DNA of 64,000 nt from assembly GCF_001792815.1 (NCBI RefSeq), contig NZ_CP017674.1:310001-374000 (forward strand), in the 5' to 3' direction. The notes under the pieces are model-generated. The model searched no databases. It was not told the DNA's origin and saw only the letters and a list, made by a program, of their open reading frames with translations. The DNA is from Microbacterium sp. BH-3-3-3. Its GTDB lineage: Bacteria > Actinomycetota > Actinomycetes > Actinomycetales > Microbacteriaceae. Position 1 is the stretch's first letter, and every line of letters begins with the position of its first letter. Positions 38,950 to 47,426 of this stretch are shown here, in pieces. The position numbers and the translations under genes are program-made.

Positions 38950-40626
38950 ATGACTGACGCACAACGCACCCCCACGCCGATCGACACGATCGCCGACGCG
39001 TGGGTCGACACCCTGGCCGAGCGCGTACCCACCCTGGCGACGTACATCGGACGCGACGAGCACAACGGCTGCTTCGGCGACTACAGCCCCGAGGGCACCG
39101 ATGCCCTCGTGGCCGAGGCGCGTACGGCGAAGGCCGCCCTCGAGGCGGCCCAGCCCGTCGACGCGATCGACACCGTCACGCAGATGGACCTCGTGCGCGA
39201 ACTCGATCTGATGATCGAGCAGCACGCGGCGCGCACGCACCTGCGCGACCTGAACGTCATCGCCTCGCCCGCGCAGGACATCCGCGCGACCTTCGACCTC
39301 ATGCCCACCGCCACCACCGACGACTGGGCGACGATCTCGCAGCGCCTGCGCGCCCTGCCCGCCGCGATCGACGGCTACGTCGAGACCCTGCGTCGGGGCA
39401 TCGCCGAGGGCGTCGTCCCCGCGCGCCGGCAGGTGACCGAGGTGGTGACGCAGATCGGCCGCTACACCGCCGACACGGGCTTCTTCGCCGAGTTCGTCGG
39501 CAACGCCGCTCCGGCCGAGGGACAGCTCCCCGCCTCGCTCGCCCGCGATCTCGACCAGAACGCGGGAGCCGCGCGCGTGGCGTACGACGCGTTGGCCTCG
39601 TTCCTGTCGTCGGAGCTCGCCCCGGTCGCGGGGGACGTCGACGGTGTGGGCCGCGAGATGTACGCGCTGCACTCCCGACAGTTCCTCGGCGCCGAGATCG
39701 ACCTCGACGAGACCTACGACTGGGGCGTCGAAGAGCTCGCCCGCATGGTCGCCGAGCAAGAGGCCATCGCGAACGAGATCCTCCCCGGTGCGAGCGTCGA
39801 AGAGGCCGTGGCCTTCCTCGAGAAGGACGAGTCGCGCAAGCTGCACGGCACGAAGGCCCTGCAGGAATGGATGCAGCGCACGAGCGACCACGCCGTCGCC
39901 GAGCTCGGTCGCACCCACTTCGACATCGCGGAGCCCATCCGCACGCTCGAGTGCATGATCGCCCCCACCAACGAGGGCGGCATCTACTACACCGGTCCGA
40001 CCGACGACTTCTCGCGCCCGGGGCGCATGTGGTGGTCGGTGCCCGAGGGCGTCGACACCTTCGACACCTGGCGCGAGCTGACCACGGTCTACCACGAGGG
40101 CATTCCGGGGCACCACCTGCAGATCGCGCAGGCCGTCTACAACCGCGCCGAGCTCAACTCGTGGCGGCGACTGCTGGCCGGCACGAGCGGTCACGCCGAG
40201 GGCTGGGCGCTGTACGCCGAGCGTCTGATGGAGCAGCTGGGCTACCTCGACGACCCGGCCGACCGCCTCGGCATGCTCGACGGTCAACGCATGCGCGCGG
40301 CGCGCGTGGTGCTCGACATCGGTGTGCACCTCGGCAAGCCGCGCCTCGACGGAACCGGCACGTGGGACCACGACTACGCCCTCGCGTTCATGCTGAAGAA
40401 CGTCAACATGAGCGAGGAGTTCGTGCGTTTCGAGGTCAACCGCTACCTCGGCTGGCCCGGGCAGGCGCCGGCCTACAAGGTCGGCCAGCGCATCTGGGAG
40501 CAGGTGCGCGACGAGGAGCAGGAGCGCCGCGGCGCCGACTTCTCGATGAAGCAGTTCCACACGCGTGCGCTCGACATCGGCGGCGTCGGTCTCGACACAC
40601 TGCGGGCGGCTCTGGCCTCCGGCTGA
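38950..40626 (+). CDS. DUF885-family metallopeptidase-like protein
   Basis: A 558-residue, probably cytoplasmic protein (no signal peptide). The VYHEGIPGHHLQ motif near residue 380 resembles a zinc site (HE...HH), with a downstream acidic helix EGWALYAERL as in the DUF885 family. Distant relation to gluzincin peptidases is established for the family; substrates are unknown. Length is typical for actinobacterial members. It is monocistronic, with its own promoter and a following hairpin. Confidence 0.85.
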   Translation: MTDAQRTPTPIDTIADAWVDTLAERVPTLATYIGRDEHNGCFGDYSPEGTDALVAEARTAKAALEAAQPVDAIDTVTQMDLVRELDLMIEQHAARTHLRDLNVIASPAQDIRATFDLMPTATTDDWATISQRLRALPAAIDGYVETLRRGIAEGVVPARRQVTEVVTQIGRYTADTGFFAEFVGNAAPAEGQLPASLARDLDQNAGAARVAYDALASFLSSELAPVAGDVDGVGREMYALHSRQFLGAEIDLDETYDWGVEELARMVAEQEAIANEILPGASVEEAVAFLEKDESRKLHGTKALQEWMQRTSDHAVAELGRTHFDIAEPIRTLECMIAPTNEGGIYYTGPTDDFSRPGRMWWSVPEGVDTFDTWRELTTVYHEGIPGHHLQIAQAVYNRAELNSWRRLLAGTSGHAEGWALYAERLMEQLGYLDDPADRLGMLDGQRMRAARVVLDIGVHLGKPRLDGTGTWDHDYALAFMLKNVNMSEEFVRFEVNRYLGWPGQAPAYKVGQRIWEQVRDEEQERRGADFSMKQFHTRALDIGGVGLDTLRAALASG

Positions 40627-40632
40627 GCAAGG

Positions 40633-40662
40633 GGAGGGGCGTCGCGATCGCGGCGCCCCTCC
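40633..40662 (+). terminator. GC-rich hairpin after the DUF885 gene
   Basis: GGAGGGGCG (40633-40641) pairs with CGCCCCTCC (40654-40662), 6 nt after the stop. No T tract follows, so efficiency is uncertain. Confidence 0.6.
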
Positions 40663-40671
40663 GCCGATGCG

Positions 40672-40698
40672 GGGAATGTTTCGTCCTCGCGTAAAGTT
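40672..40698 (+). promoter_or_regulatory. Sigma-R/SigH-like promoter (GGGAAT-N18-GTT) of the LLM/MFS operon
   Basis: GGGAAT at 40672-40677 and GTT at 40696-40698 are separated by 18 nt, an exact match to the known actinobacterial sigma-R consensus for thiol-oxidative stress genes. A vegetative -10 (TAAAGT, 40692-40697) overlaps it. The operon would then be induced by disulfide stress. Confidence 0.6.
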
Positions 40699-40724
40699 CA
40701 TTCATCCGAATGCAAGGAGACCCC

Positions 40725-41801
40725 ATGGACGCCACCCCCGTCGAGCTCGGCCTCGATACCTTCGGAGACATCTCGCGCGGCCCCGACGGGTCGCTCCAGT
40801 CCGACGCACAGACCATCCGCAACGTCGTCGAGCAGGCCGTGCTCGCCGATCAGGTGGGCCTGTCGTTCTTCGGCGTGGGGGAGCACCACCGCAAGGACTT
40901 CGCGGTCACCAGCCCCGAGATCGTGCTCGCCGCCGCCGCTGCCCGCACCTCGAACATCCATCTCGGCACCGCGGTGACCGTGCTGTCGTCCGACGACCCG
41001 GTGCGCGTGTACGAGCGATTCGCCACGCTCGACGCCGTCTCGAACGGTCGCGCCGAGGTCATCCTCGGGCGCGGGTCGTTCATCGAGTCGTTCCCGCTCT
41101 TCGGCTACGACCTCAGCGACTACGAACAGCTGTTCGAAGAGAAGCTCGAGCTGTTCTCGCTGCTTCTCGACGAGAAGCCCGTCACCTGGTCGGGACGCAC
41201 GCGGGCCGGACTCCAGGATGCCGACGTGTACCCCAAGACCGAGAACGGTCTGAAGGCGTGGGTCGGCGTCGGCGGGTCGCCGGAATCGGTCGTGCGCGCC
41301 GCACGCTACGGCTACGGCCTCGTGCTCGCCATCATCGGCGGATCGTCGGCCCGGTTCCGCCCCTTCGCCGACCTGTACCGCCGCTCGCTGCAGGAGCTCG
41401 GCAAGCCCGCCATGCCGATCTCGGTGCACTCGCCCGGCCACGTCGCCGAGACCGACCAGCAGGCGTGGGACGAAGCGTACGAGGGCGTCGCCGAGCTGAA
41501 CACGACGATCGGTCGCGAACGCGGCTGGCCCGCTTACAACCGCCTGCGCTTCCAGCAGGACGTCGGCCCCGAGGGCTCGATGTACATCGGTTCGCCCGAG
41601 ACCGTGGCCACCAAGATCGCCGCCACCGTGAAGGTGCTCGGCGCCTCGCGCTTCCAGATGAAGTTCGCCAGCGGTTCCATCTCGCACGACCGGCTCATGT
41701 CGGGCATCGAGCTGTACGGCACCCGCGTGCTTCCGCTGGTGCGCGAGATGCTCGCCGACACCGATCTCTCCGTCGACGCCGACCTGCCCGGCATCCGGTG
41801 A
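40725..41801 (+). CDS. LLM-class flavin-dependent oxidoreductase
   Basis: A 358-residue luciferase-like monooxygenase. Characteristic parts: FFGVGEHHRKDFAVTSP, NIHLGTAVTVLSSDDPVRVYERFATLDAVSNGRAEVILGRGS and the late substrate/FMN region GSMYIGSPETVATKI. Enzymes of this group use FMNH2 or F420H2; substrate unknown. AAGGAG at 40714-40719 fixes ATG 40725. It is coupled to the MFS gene by GTGA and sits behind a sigma-R-like promoter, which suggests a stress or detoxification role. Confidence 0.9.
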   Translation: MDATPVELGLDTFGDISRGPDGSLQSDAQTIRNVVEQAVLADQVGLSFFGVGEHHRKDFAVTSPEIVLAAAAARTSNIHLGTAVTVLSSDDPVRVYERFATLDAVSNGRAEVILGRGSFIESFPLFGYDLSDYEQLFEEKLELFSLLLDEKPVTWSGRTRAGLQDADVYPKTENGLKAWVGVGGSPESVVRAARYGYGLVLAIIGGSSARFRPFADLYRRSLQELGKPAMPISVHSPGHVAETDQQAWDEAYEGVAELNTTIGRERGWPAYNRLRFQQDVGPEGSMYIGSPETVATKIAATVKVLGASRFQMKFASGSISHDRLMSGIELYGTRVLPLVREMLADTDLSVDADLPGIR

Positions 41802-43132
41802 CCACCACGACCGACACCGTGCGGGTGTCCGAACGCCTCGACGCGCTGCCGTTCACCCGCCGTCACGGCAAGATCCTCACGGGGTCGGGTCTGGGCTGGG
41901 CTCTGGATGCCATGGACGTCGGGCTCATCTCGTTCGTCATCGCCGCACTGGCGGTGCAATGGCAGCTCGCGCCCACGCAGGCGTCGTGGATCGCCTCGGC
42001 GGGCTTCGCCGGGATGGCGATCGGGGCGAGCCTCGGCGGGCTGCTGGCCGACCGTTTCGGTCGGCGCCAGGTGTTCGCCCTGACGCTGCTGGTCTACGGC
42101 GTGGCAACCGGCGCGAGCGCCCTGGTCGGGGGCCTCGGGGCCCTGCTGGTGTTGCGCTTCGTGGTGGGGCTGGGCCTCGGTGCGGAGCTGCCCGTGGCCT
42201 CGACCTACGTGAGCGAGTTCGCGCCGGCGCGTATCCGCGGGCGCCTGATCGTGTTCCTCGAAGCGTTCTGGGCCGTCGGGTGGACCGCCGCCGCACTCAT
42301 CGGGTACTTCGTCGTCCCCGCGTCGGCCGACGGGTGGCGGTGGGCGTTCGCGCTCGGCGCGATCCCCGCCGTGTACGCCCTGATCGTGCGGTGGGGGCTC
42401 CCCGAGTCGCCGCGCTGGTTGGCCTCGCGCGGCCGCAACAGCGAGGCGGTCGCGATCGTGCGCGATCTCGAGGCCGCCGCCGGGCGCATCTCGCTCGAGC
42501 CCTCGTCCGAGGGAGTCGCGGCATCCGCTCCCGCCCCGCGCGCACGCGTGGGCGCCCTGTGGTCGCGGTCGCTCCGCGCGCGCACGGCGAGCCTGTGGGT
42601 GCTGTGGTTCTGCGTCAACTTCTCGTACTACGGCGCCTTCATCTGGATCCCGACGATCCTTGTCGCCCAGGGCTACGACCTCGTGCGCTCGTTCGGCTTC
42701 ACGCTCATCATCACTCTCGCGCAGCTGCCCGGGTACGCGGTCGCCGCGTGGCTCATCGAGGCCTGGGGCCGGCGCGCGACGCTCGCCACCTTCCTCGCGG
42801 GTTCGGCCGTCGCCGCGGTGCTGTTCGGCACCGCGTCGGGCGAGGTGTCGCTGATCGCCACGGGCATGATGCTGTCGTTCTTCAACCTGGGCGCCTGGGG
42901 CGCCCTGTACGCCGCCACGCCCGAGACGTACCCGACGGCGCTGCGCGCAACGGGTGCCGGGTGGGCGGCCGGTGTGGGACGGATCGCCTCGATCCTCGCC
43001 CCGCTGGCGGTGCCGCCGCTGCTCGCCCTGGGCGGCGCCCCGGTGCTGTTCATCGTCTTCGCGGCGTTCTTCGCCGTCGCCGTGGTCGCGGCCCTGTTCT
43101 TGCGCGAGCAGCGGGGACGCGCGTTGGCGTGA
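41798..43132 (+). CDS. MFS transporter, sugar/metabolite:proton symporter type
   Basis: A 444-residue membrane protein with about 12 hydrophobic segments. MFS signatures: DAMDVGLISFV in helix 1, GLLADRFGRRQV between helices 2 and 3, and LPESPRWLASRGR before the central loop. The substrate cannot be read from sequence. GTG 41798 overlaps the LLM stop, so the pair is co-expressed. The final codons (FLREQRGRALA) and stop lie in the first unit of a 60-bp tandem triplication. Confidence 0.88.
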   Translation: MTTTTDTVRVSERLDALPFTRRHGKILTGSGLGWALDAMDVGLISFVIAALAVQWQLAPTQASWIASAGFAGMAIGASLGGLLADRFGRRQVFALTLLVYGVATGASALVGGLGALLVLRFVVGLGLGAELPVASTYVSEFAPARIRGRLIVFLEAFWAVGWTAAALIGYFVVPASADGWRWAFALGAIPAVYALIVRWGLPESPRWLASRGRNSEAVAIVRDLEAAAGRISLEPSSEGVAASAPAPRARVGALWSRSLRARTASLWVLWFCVNFSYYGAFIWIPTILVAQGYDLVRSFGFTLIITLAQLPGYAVAAWLIEAWGRRATLATFLAGSAVAAVLFGTASGEVSLIATGMMLSFFNLGAWGALYAATPETYPTALRATGAGWAAGVGRIASILAPLAVPPLLALGGAPVLFIVFAAFFAVAVVAALFLREQRGRALA

Positions 43133-43260
43133 CCCGTCGACGTGCTCGCCGCGCCGTTCTTGCGCGAGCAGCGGGGACGCGCGCTGGCGTGACCCGTCGC
43201 CGCGGTCGCCGCGCTGTTCTTGCGCGAGCAGCGGGGACGCGCGCTGGCGTGAACCGTCGC
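43081..43260 (+). repeat. Three tandem 60-bp copies of the MFS gene 3' end
   Basis: Units at 43081-43140, 43141-43200 and 43201-43260 share the core TGCGCGAGCAGCGGGGACGC and each ends GCGTGA(A/C)CCGTCG. The first unit encodes the MFS C-terminus and stop; the other two are untranslated copies. Few substitutions separate them, so the expansion is fairly recent. Confidence 0.92.
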
Positions 43261-43269
43261 CACACACCG

Positions 43270-43329
43270 TCGAGTGTCCAGGACACGCCGTGCTCGCCCC
43301 GACGGACGCGGCGTGTCGTGGACACTCGA
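43270..43329. repeat. 60-bp palindromic element, copy A
   Basis: 21-nt arms (GAGTGTCCA.GACACGCCG core) at 43270-43290 and 43309-43329 match at 20 of 21 positions around an 18-nt loop. The same element with the same 21-18-21 layout occurs at 53260 and 53354. It ends 18 nt before the -10 box of the GDSL gene. Confidence 0.9.
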
Positions 43330-43347
43330 AGGGGTGGGCCCCGCGCG

Positions 43348-43353
43348 TAGGCT
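43348..43353 (+). promoter_or_regulatory. -10 box TAGGCT giving a leaderless GDSL-hydrolase mRNA
   Basis: TAGGCT ends 6 nt before ATG 43360. Confidence 0.6.
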
Positions 43354-43359
43354 CGACCC

Positions 43360-44124
43360 ATGGCATCCGTCCGCTACGTCGCGATCGGCGACTCGTTCAC
43401 CGAAGGAGTCGGCGACGAACTGCCCGACGGAACCGTGCGGGGGTGGGCCGACCTCGCCGCTCAGGGATGGGCGGATGCCACCGGCGAACCGATCGAGTAC
43501 ACGAACCTCGCGATCCGCGGCAAGCTCATCGAGCCGATCGTCGAACAGCAGCTCGAACCGGCGCTGGCGCTGAAGCCGACGCACCTGTCGTTCAACGGCG
43601 GGGGCAACGACATGCTGCGTCCGCGCGCCGACCTCGAGCGCATCGTCGGCCTGTTCAAACATGTGCTGCGCCGGTGCGACGACGAGGGGGTGCAGCTGAT
43701 CGTGCTCTCGGGGGCCAACCCCTCGGCGGGGCTTCCCCTCGGGCGCGTGCTGCAGGTGCGCGGCGACCGGCTGTCGAAAGCCGTCGAGGAACGCCTCGCG
43801 TCGCGCGCCGACGTCATCACGGCGTACAACTGGTTCGACCGCGAGCTCGCCGGCGGGGAGTTCTGGTCGATCGACCGACTGCACATGAACACCCGCGGGC
43901 ATCACCGCGTCGCCGCGCGCGTGCTCAAGTCGGTCGGTCTGGCGGCACCGGAGGAGTGGTGGCGCCTGCGCGAGATCCCCGAGATCGAGCGGCTGAAAGG
44001 CTCGGCCTACTACCGCGAGCACGTCGCACCGTGGGTGCGACGTCGCCTGTCCGGCACCTCGTCGGGCGACGGCCGCGCGCCGAAGTTCGGCGGGCAGTGG
44101 GTGGAGCTGACGCCGCGCGGATGA
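43360..44124 (+). CDS. GDSL/SGNH-family hydrolase
   Basis: A 254-residue protein with the SGNH blocks: nucleophile in AIGDSFTEGVGD, Gly in AIRGK, Asn in FNGGGNDM, and the Asp-x-x-His pair in SIDRLHMNTRGHH. It would act as an esterase or acetylhydrolase on an unknown substrate; no signal peptide is visible, so it is probably cytoplasmic. The C-terminal 60 residues are basic and extend beyond the core fold. Its mRNA appears leaderless. Confidence 0.9.
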   Translation: MASVRYVAIGDSFTEGVGDELPDGTVRGWADLAAQGWADATGEPIEYTNLAIRGKLIEPIVEQQLEPALALKPTHLSFNGGGNDMLRPRADLERIVGLFKHVLRRCDDEGVQLIVLSGANPSAGLPLGRVLQVRGDRLSKAVEERLASRADVITAYNWFDRELAGGEFWSIDRLHMNTRGHHRVAARVLKSVGLAAPEEWWRLREIPEIERLKGSAYYREHVAPWVRRRLSGTSSGDGRAPKFGGQWVELTPRG

Positions 44125-44183
44125 CGGGCCGGGGCTCGGCATCCGGAATCGTCCACACCCTGGCCCGGGCGGCCGCGGGCGCC

Positions 44184-44189
44184 TAGGAT
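44184..44189 (+). promoter_or_regulatory. -10 box TAGGAT giving a leaderless lipoprotein mRNA
   Basis: TAGGAT ends 6 nt before ATG 44196. Confidence 0.6.
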
Positions 44190-44195
44190 CGCCGG

Positions 44196-44705
44196 ATGTC
44201 CCTCTCGACCAGGACGATCTGCGCCCTCGCGACCGTCGCCGCAGCGGCCATCGCACTCACCGGATGCACCGGAGACGACGACGCGGCGCCCTCACCCGGC
44301 GCCGTCGCGAGCGAGACGACGTCGTCGCCCTCCGCGTCGCCGTCCGTGACCCCCGACCCGTGGGCGGGGTACTTCGACGATGAGGTGGCCGCCGCCGCAC
44401 CCGGTGACTTCCTCTGGCAGTCCTGGGGCACGTTCGGCGACCCGGGCGGCGTCGCTCCGTTCCGCAGCGACAACCAGACGATCGACCCCGGCGCATACGC
44501 GGTCACGATCGACTGCGCCGGACCCGAGACGGTGACCGGGCGCATCTCGACCTCGGCGGGGACGGCCATCGGCGAGCCGCTGCTGCTGCCCTGCCAGGCC
44601 TCGACGCAGGTGCAGATCGATCTGCCCGAGCGTGGTCTGCTCGTCGAGCTCGACAGCGACCGCGCGCCGGGGGCGTTCCTCATTCGGGTGAAGGCTCGGG
44701 TGTAG
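44196..44705 (+). CDS. Putative secreted lipoprotein
   Basis: A 169-residue protein. A signal peptide with hydrophobic core (ALATVAAAAIALTGC) ends in a lipobox, predicting lipidation at C23 by Lgt. A Ser/Pro/Thr linker follows, then a small beta-rich domain (about 55-169) with two cysteines (DCAGPE, LPCQAS) that may form a disulfide. No known family is recognised. Confidence 0.78.
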   Translation: MSLSTRTICALATVAAAAIALTGCTGDDDAAPSPGAVASETTSSPSASPSVTPDPWAGYFDDEVAAAAPGDFLWQSWGTFGDPGGVAPFRSDNQTIDPGAYAVTIDCAGPETVTGRISTSAGTAIGEPLLLPCQASTQVQIDLPERGLLVELDSDRAPGAFLIRVKARV

Positions 44706-44880
44706 GCGGCTGCGGGGGAGGGTCGTCGGGGTGTCCGGCGGTCCGCCGCTTCGGGCCGCGGCCGCGTCCACGATGGGGGCGATCGACTTCGTCGCGCGAA
44801 TGCGTGCGTCGTAGATGGGCGAGAACGGAGAAAGCGATACCGCACACCCGGTCCATGGATTCATGCGCGACGATGTCCTC

Positions 44881-45684
44881 ATGACTCTCGCGATCGTCAC
44901 CGGAACCACCAGCGGAATCGGCCTGCACACGGCCATCGGCCTCGCTCAGCGCGGCGCCCAGGTCGTCGCCACCGTGCGCGACACCGGGCGCGCCGACGCG
45001 CTGCGCGCCGCGGCATCCGACGCCGGTGTCGAGCTCGACATCCGCGCGCTGGATGTGACGGATGCCGCGGCCGCCCAGGCCCTCGTCGACGCGGTCGGCC
45101 CGGTGGACATCCTCGTCAACAACGCCGGGCGCGGCGCCGTCGGCACGCTCGAGCAGCTCACCGACGCGCAGCTGCAGGAGCAGCTGGAGACGAACTACCT
45201 CTCGGTTGCGCGACTGACGCGTCTCGTGCTCCCCGGTATGCGCGACCAGGGGAGCGGCCGCATCGTCACGGTGACGAGCGTCGGGGGAGTGGTGGGTCAG
45301 CCGTTCTCCGACGCGTACTGCGCGGCGAAGTTCGCCGTGGAGGGCCTCATGCAGTCGCTCGCGCCGGTCGTCGCCCCCTTCGGCATCGACGTGTCGATCG
45401 TCGAGCCCGCCGCCGTCACCTCGTCGTTCGTCGACTCGGTGCACCGCGCGGCGCCGGGCCCGTACGCCGCCCAGCAGCAGGCCTACCTCGACCGGGCCGC
45501 GACGTCTTTCGCGAACGCGCAGCCCGCCGACGAGGCCGCCGAGACCGTGATCGAAGCGGCGCTCACCGATGACCCGCGCTTCCGCTGGCAGACGTCGGAG
45601 GCCGCCGTGCGCTTCGCCGGTCTGTCGATCAGCGACCTGTCGGGCGCGCGCGTGCTCGACGTGACGTCGAGCTGGGTGCGCTGA
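44881..45684 (+). CDS. SDR family oxidoreductase
   Basis: A 267-residue short-chain dehydrogenase: NAD(P) site TGTTSGIGLHTA, NNAGRG, catalytic Ser in VTVTSVGG and YCAAK. The substrate is unknown. The start is uncertain: ATG 44881 gives the usual MTLAIVTG N-terminus, but it lacks a clear ribosome-binding site; in-frame ATGs at 44863 and 44815 are alternatives. It is convergent with the amidase gene, 45 bp away. Confidence 0.87.
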   Translation: MTLAIVTGTTSGIGLHTAIGLAQRGAQVVATVRDTGRADALRAAASDAGVELDIRALDVTDAAAAQALVDAVGPVDILVNNAGRGAVGTLEQLTDAQLQEQLETNYLSVARLTRLVLPGMRDQGSGRIVTVTSVGGVVGQPFSDAYCAAKFAVEGLMQSLAPVVAPFGIDVSIVEPAAVTSSFVDSVHRAAPGPYAAQQQAYLDRAATSFANAQPADEAAETVIEAALTDDPRFRWQTSEAAVRFAGLSISDLSGARVLDVTSSWVR

Positions 45685-45729
45685 CCCGCGCCCAGGGCGC
45701 CCGGCGGTCTCGGCAGCGGAGCGTGTTGC

Positions 45730-46671
45730 TCAGTACAGCAGCGCCGCAGGCTCGAGATGGGCGGTCTGATCCCCGACGAGCGTGAGCTCCCGCGGGTCGA
45801 TCTTTCGCACCTCGGTGGTGTCGGCCAGGTCGTCGAGGGTGACCCAGAAGATGTTGGGGCTCCGCGTCGAGCCGAAGTAGTAGACCCGGTTGGTGAGGTC
45901 AGCTCCAGCGCGCCACCAGGTGGGGTACACGTCGCCGGTCGAGTACGGCGCGCCGTAGGGGACCGAGACGTTGGCGATGAGCTGGAACACTCCCGCCACG
46001 GCCTCTTCGGTGTTCTCGGGCTCGGGCAGGTAGTGCAGGAAGTACGCCGAGCGCACGAACCGGTCGGCCGACGTGATGTCACCGGGCGGGGGAAGCTCAC
46101 CGCCGAAGGGCCGGTACCGGGCGCGATTCTCGAGCTGCTTGTCGAGCGTGGGGGAGTTGGCCATCACCGTGTACTCGGAGCCGTGGTGCACGACCAGCTC
46201 GCCCCCCAGAGGCTCGATGATCGCGGAGTCTCCGGAGGCGTCTTCGAGGGCGATGTGCACCCCGAGCTGGATGCCGCGGAACAACGGCGAGGTGATGCGC
46301 ACGCGGTCGATGTGGGCGACGGCGTCGGCCACGGTGGCGAAGTTGTCGAGCAGGTACTGCACCCACAGGGCGTTGGCGACCGACGGCCGCCCGTCGGGCT
46401 CGGGAAACTCGACGTCGGTGGGGTCGAGGTACAGGGCGTGGGCGCCGAGCCCCTTTTCGTTGAGGCCGTCGACGGTCCCCATGCCCCACATGCTGGTCAC
46501 GACGCTCGCATAGGCAGACGTCCAGGTCAGCGAATGGTCGTCGGCCCGGCCGTCGCGGGCCGTGCCGCGGGGGAGGAACCACAGCTCGGGTTCGTCGCTG
46601 ACGGCCCAATCCATGCAGCGGCTGACGGTCTTGGCGACGTCGTTGGTGTTCCAGAAGATTCGCGTGCACAC
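45730..46671 (-). CDS. Linear amide C-N hydrolase (choloylglycine/penicillin V acylase family)
   Basis: A 313-residue Ntn hydrolase. With GTG 46671 as the start, the protein begins M-C-T-R-I-F-W-N, placing the essential cysteine at position 2, where it becomes the N-terminal nucleophile after Met removal. Other family marks: DWAVSDEPELW, LNEKGLGAHALYL, and MANSPTLDKQ with the conserved Asn. It lacks a signal peptide. Possible substrates include bile-salt-like amides, penicillin V or acyl-homoserine lactones; none can be chosen. Longer in-frame starts would bury the Cys. Confidence 0.9.
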   Translation of the reverse strand: MCTRIFWNTNDVAKTVSRCMDWAVSDEPELWFLPRGTARDGRADDHSLTWTSAYASVVTSMWGMGTVDGLNEKGLGAHALYLDPTDVEFPEPDGRPSVANALWVQYLLDNFATVADAVAHIDRVRITSPLFRGIQLGVHIALEDASGDSAIIEPLGGELVVHHGSEYTVMANSPTLDKQLENRARYRPFGGELPPPGDITSADRFVRSAYFLHYLPEPENTEEAVAGVFQLIANVSVPYGAPYSTGDVYPTWWRAGADLTNRVYYFGSTRSPNIFWVTLDDLADTTEVRKIDPRELTLVGDQTAHLEPAALLY

Positions 46672-46678
46672 GAGGTGC

Positions 46679-46684
46679 AGCGTA
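46679..46684 (-). promoter_or_regulatory. -10 box TACGCT (minus strand) of the amidase gene
   Basis: Read on the minus strand, TACGCT ends 7 nt before GTG 46671, so this gene is also probably leaderless. Confidence 0.5.
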
Positions 46685-46704
46685 TCCCTTCGCGGCGGGG
46701 ACGC

Positions 46705-46710
46705 TAGGGT
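46705..46710 (+). promoter_or_regulatory. -10 box TAGGGT giving a leaderless mRNA for the 46717 gene
   Basis: TAGGGT ends 6 nt before GTG 46717. Together with the amidase box it makes a compact divergent promoter in a 45-bp gap. Confidence 0.55.
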
Positions 46711-46716
46711 GCACAC

Positions 46717-47088
46717 GTGCCTGTGGAAAGTGACACCCCGTCGACCGGCCCCTGGGGCTGGGTCGGAGTGTGGGTCCGCGAAGAGAAGTTCTGGCGCGAT
46801 ATCGGCGCACGAGTTCTGGCGGGTGTCGTCACGGCGGCGATCGTCTACGCGGGGGCACTGCTGCTCGGCTACCTGCACACGCCCGAGATCGGCGCGGGCC
46901 TTCTTCTGGGTCTCGGTGTCTTCGCCTGCGGGAGCCTCGTCGCGGGCAGCGTCGCGCTCCTGAGCGGCGCGCGATCGCGCCAGCGGGCGGGGCGGGGCGT
47001 CGGGGCGCGCATCGCGCTCGCAATTCTTCTGCTGCTCGCGGCGGGTGCCATCGCCGCCGGAGTCGTGTCGGACGTGTTCTTGACCTGA
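46717..47088 (+). CDS. Small membrane protein of unknown function
   Basis: A 123-residue protein with a Trp-rich N-terminus (GPWGWVGVWVREEKFWRD) and three hydrophobic segments (about 33-52, 57-80 and 98-119), joined by a basic loop (GARSRQRAGRG). No family is recognised. It is divergent from the amidase gene; the shared promoter region hints at a functional link. Confidence 0.75.
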   Translation: MPVESDTPSTGPWGWVGVWVREEKFWRDIGARVLAGVVTAAIVYAGALLLGYLHTPEIGAGLLLGLGVFACGSLVAGSVALLSGARSRQRAGRGVGARIALAILLLLAAGAIAAGVVSDVFLT

Positions 47089-47153
47089 TCGGGTCGAGGG
47101 ATCGCCGCCGGCCGTGTGGGTGCCGGGGAAGGGTCTTTCCTCTTCAAGCTGAC

Positions 47154-47167
47154 ATAATGTGCATTAT
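47154..47167. promoter_or_regulatory. Palindrome ATAATG-TG-CATTAT
   Basis: AT-rich 6-bp dyad, striking in this GC-rich DNA, with CATAAT usable as a -10 box on either strand. No gene starts directly behind it. Confidence 0.35.
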
Positions 47168-47382
47168 CGGCGAACGTCCTGGTTGGGCTGCATCGAGCGA
47201 AAGAACCCCCGACGCGCTGCAGAGCACGCAGCAAATGCCGAGCACGTGCGCTCTGACGAGATCCGCATCCGCGCACGGCGTGCTGACCTCGCGAGCACCC
47301 ACGGCCGGCGCCTCGCACGTCGACGGCCTCACCCGCGGCCAGGTGCCGTTGCCGGAAACGCGCTCGCGACGGAGAACGTCTT

Positions 47383-47418
47383 GATACACGGTGTGCTTAA
47401 TTCACGATTTTCTGTATC
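47383..47418. promoter_or_regulatory. Candidate ArsR/CmtR operator (GATACA-N24-TGTATC)
   Basis: GATACA (47383-47388) and TGTATC (47413-47418) form an inverted repeat whose right arm overlaps the cmtR -10 box. The DNA between is AT-rich. Autorepression by the encoded sensor is inferred from this position. Confidence 0.35.
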
Positions 47419-47420
47419 CT
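47415..47420 (+). promoter_or_regulatory. -10 box TATCCT giving a leaderless cmtR mRNA
   Basis: TATCCT ends 6 nt before ATG 47427. Confidence 0.6.
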
Positions 47421-47426
47421 GGCCGC

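Larger units (their letters stand above)
47089..47426. other. 338-bp gap before the metal-resistance cassette
   Basis: No convincing gene is seen on either strand. The gap is patchy in composition: AT-rich stretches at 47135-47168 and 47381-47420 flank a GC-rich middle. It may hold decayed sequence at the edge of an acquired cassette. Confidence 0.5.

Noticed and set aside
46671..46878. Longer start for the Ntn amidase
   Set aside because: It would add about 69 unconserved residues and remove the Cys from position 2, where Ntn chemistry needs it.
47144..47389. An 81-codon minus-strand ORF in the gap before the metal cassette
   Set aside because: No ribosome-binding site, no recognisable domain and poor codon bias; it spans the AT-rich palindrome.
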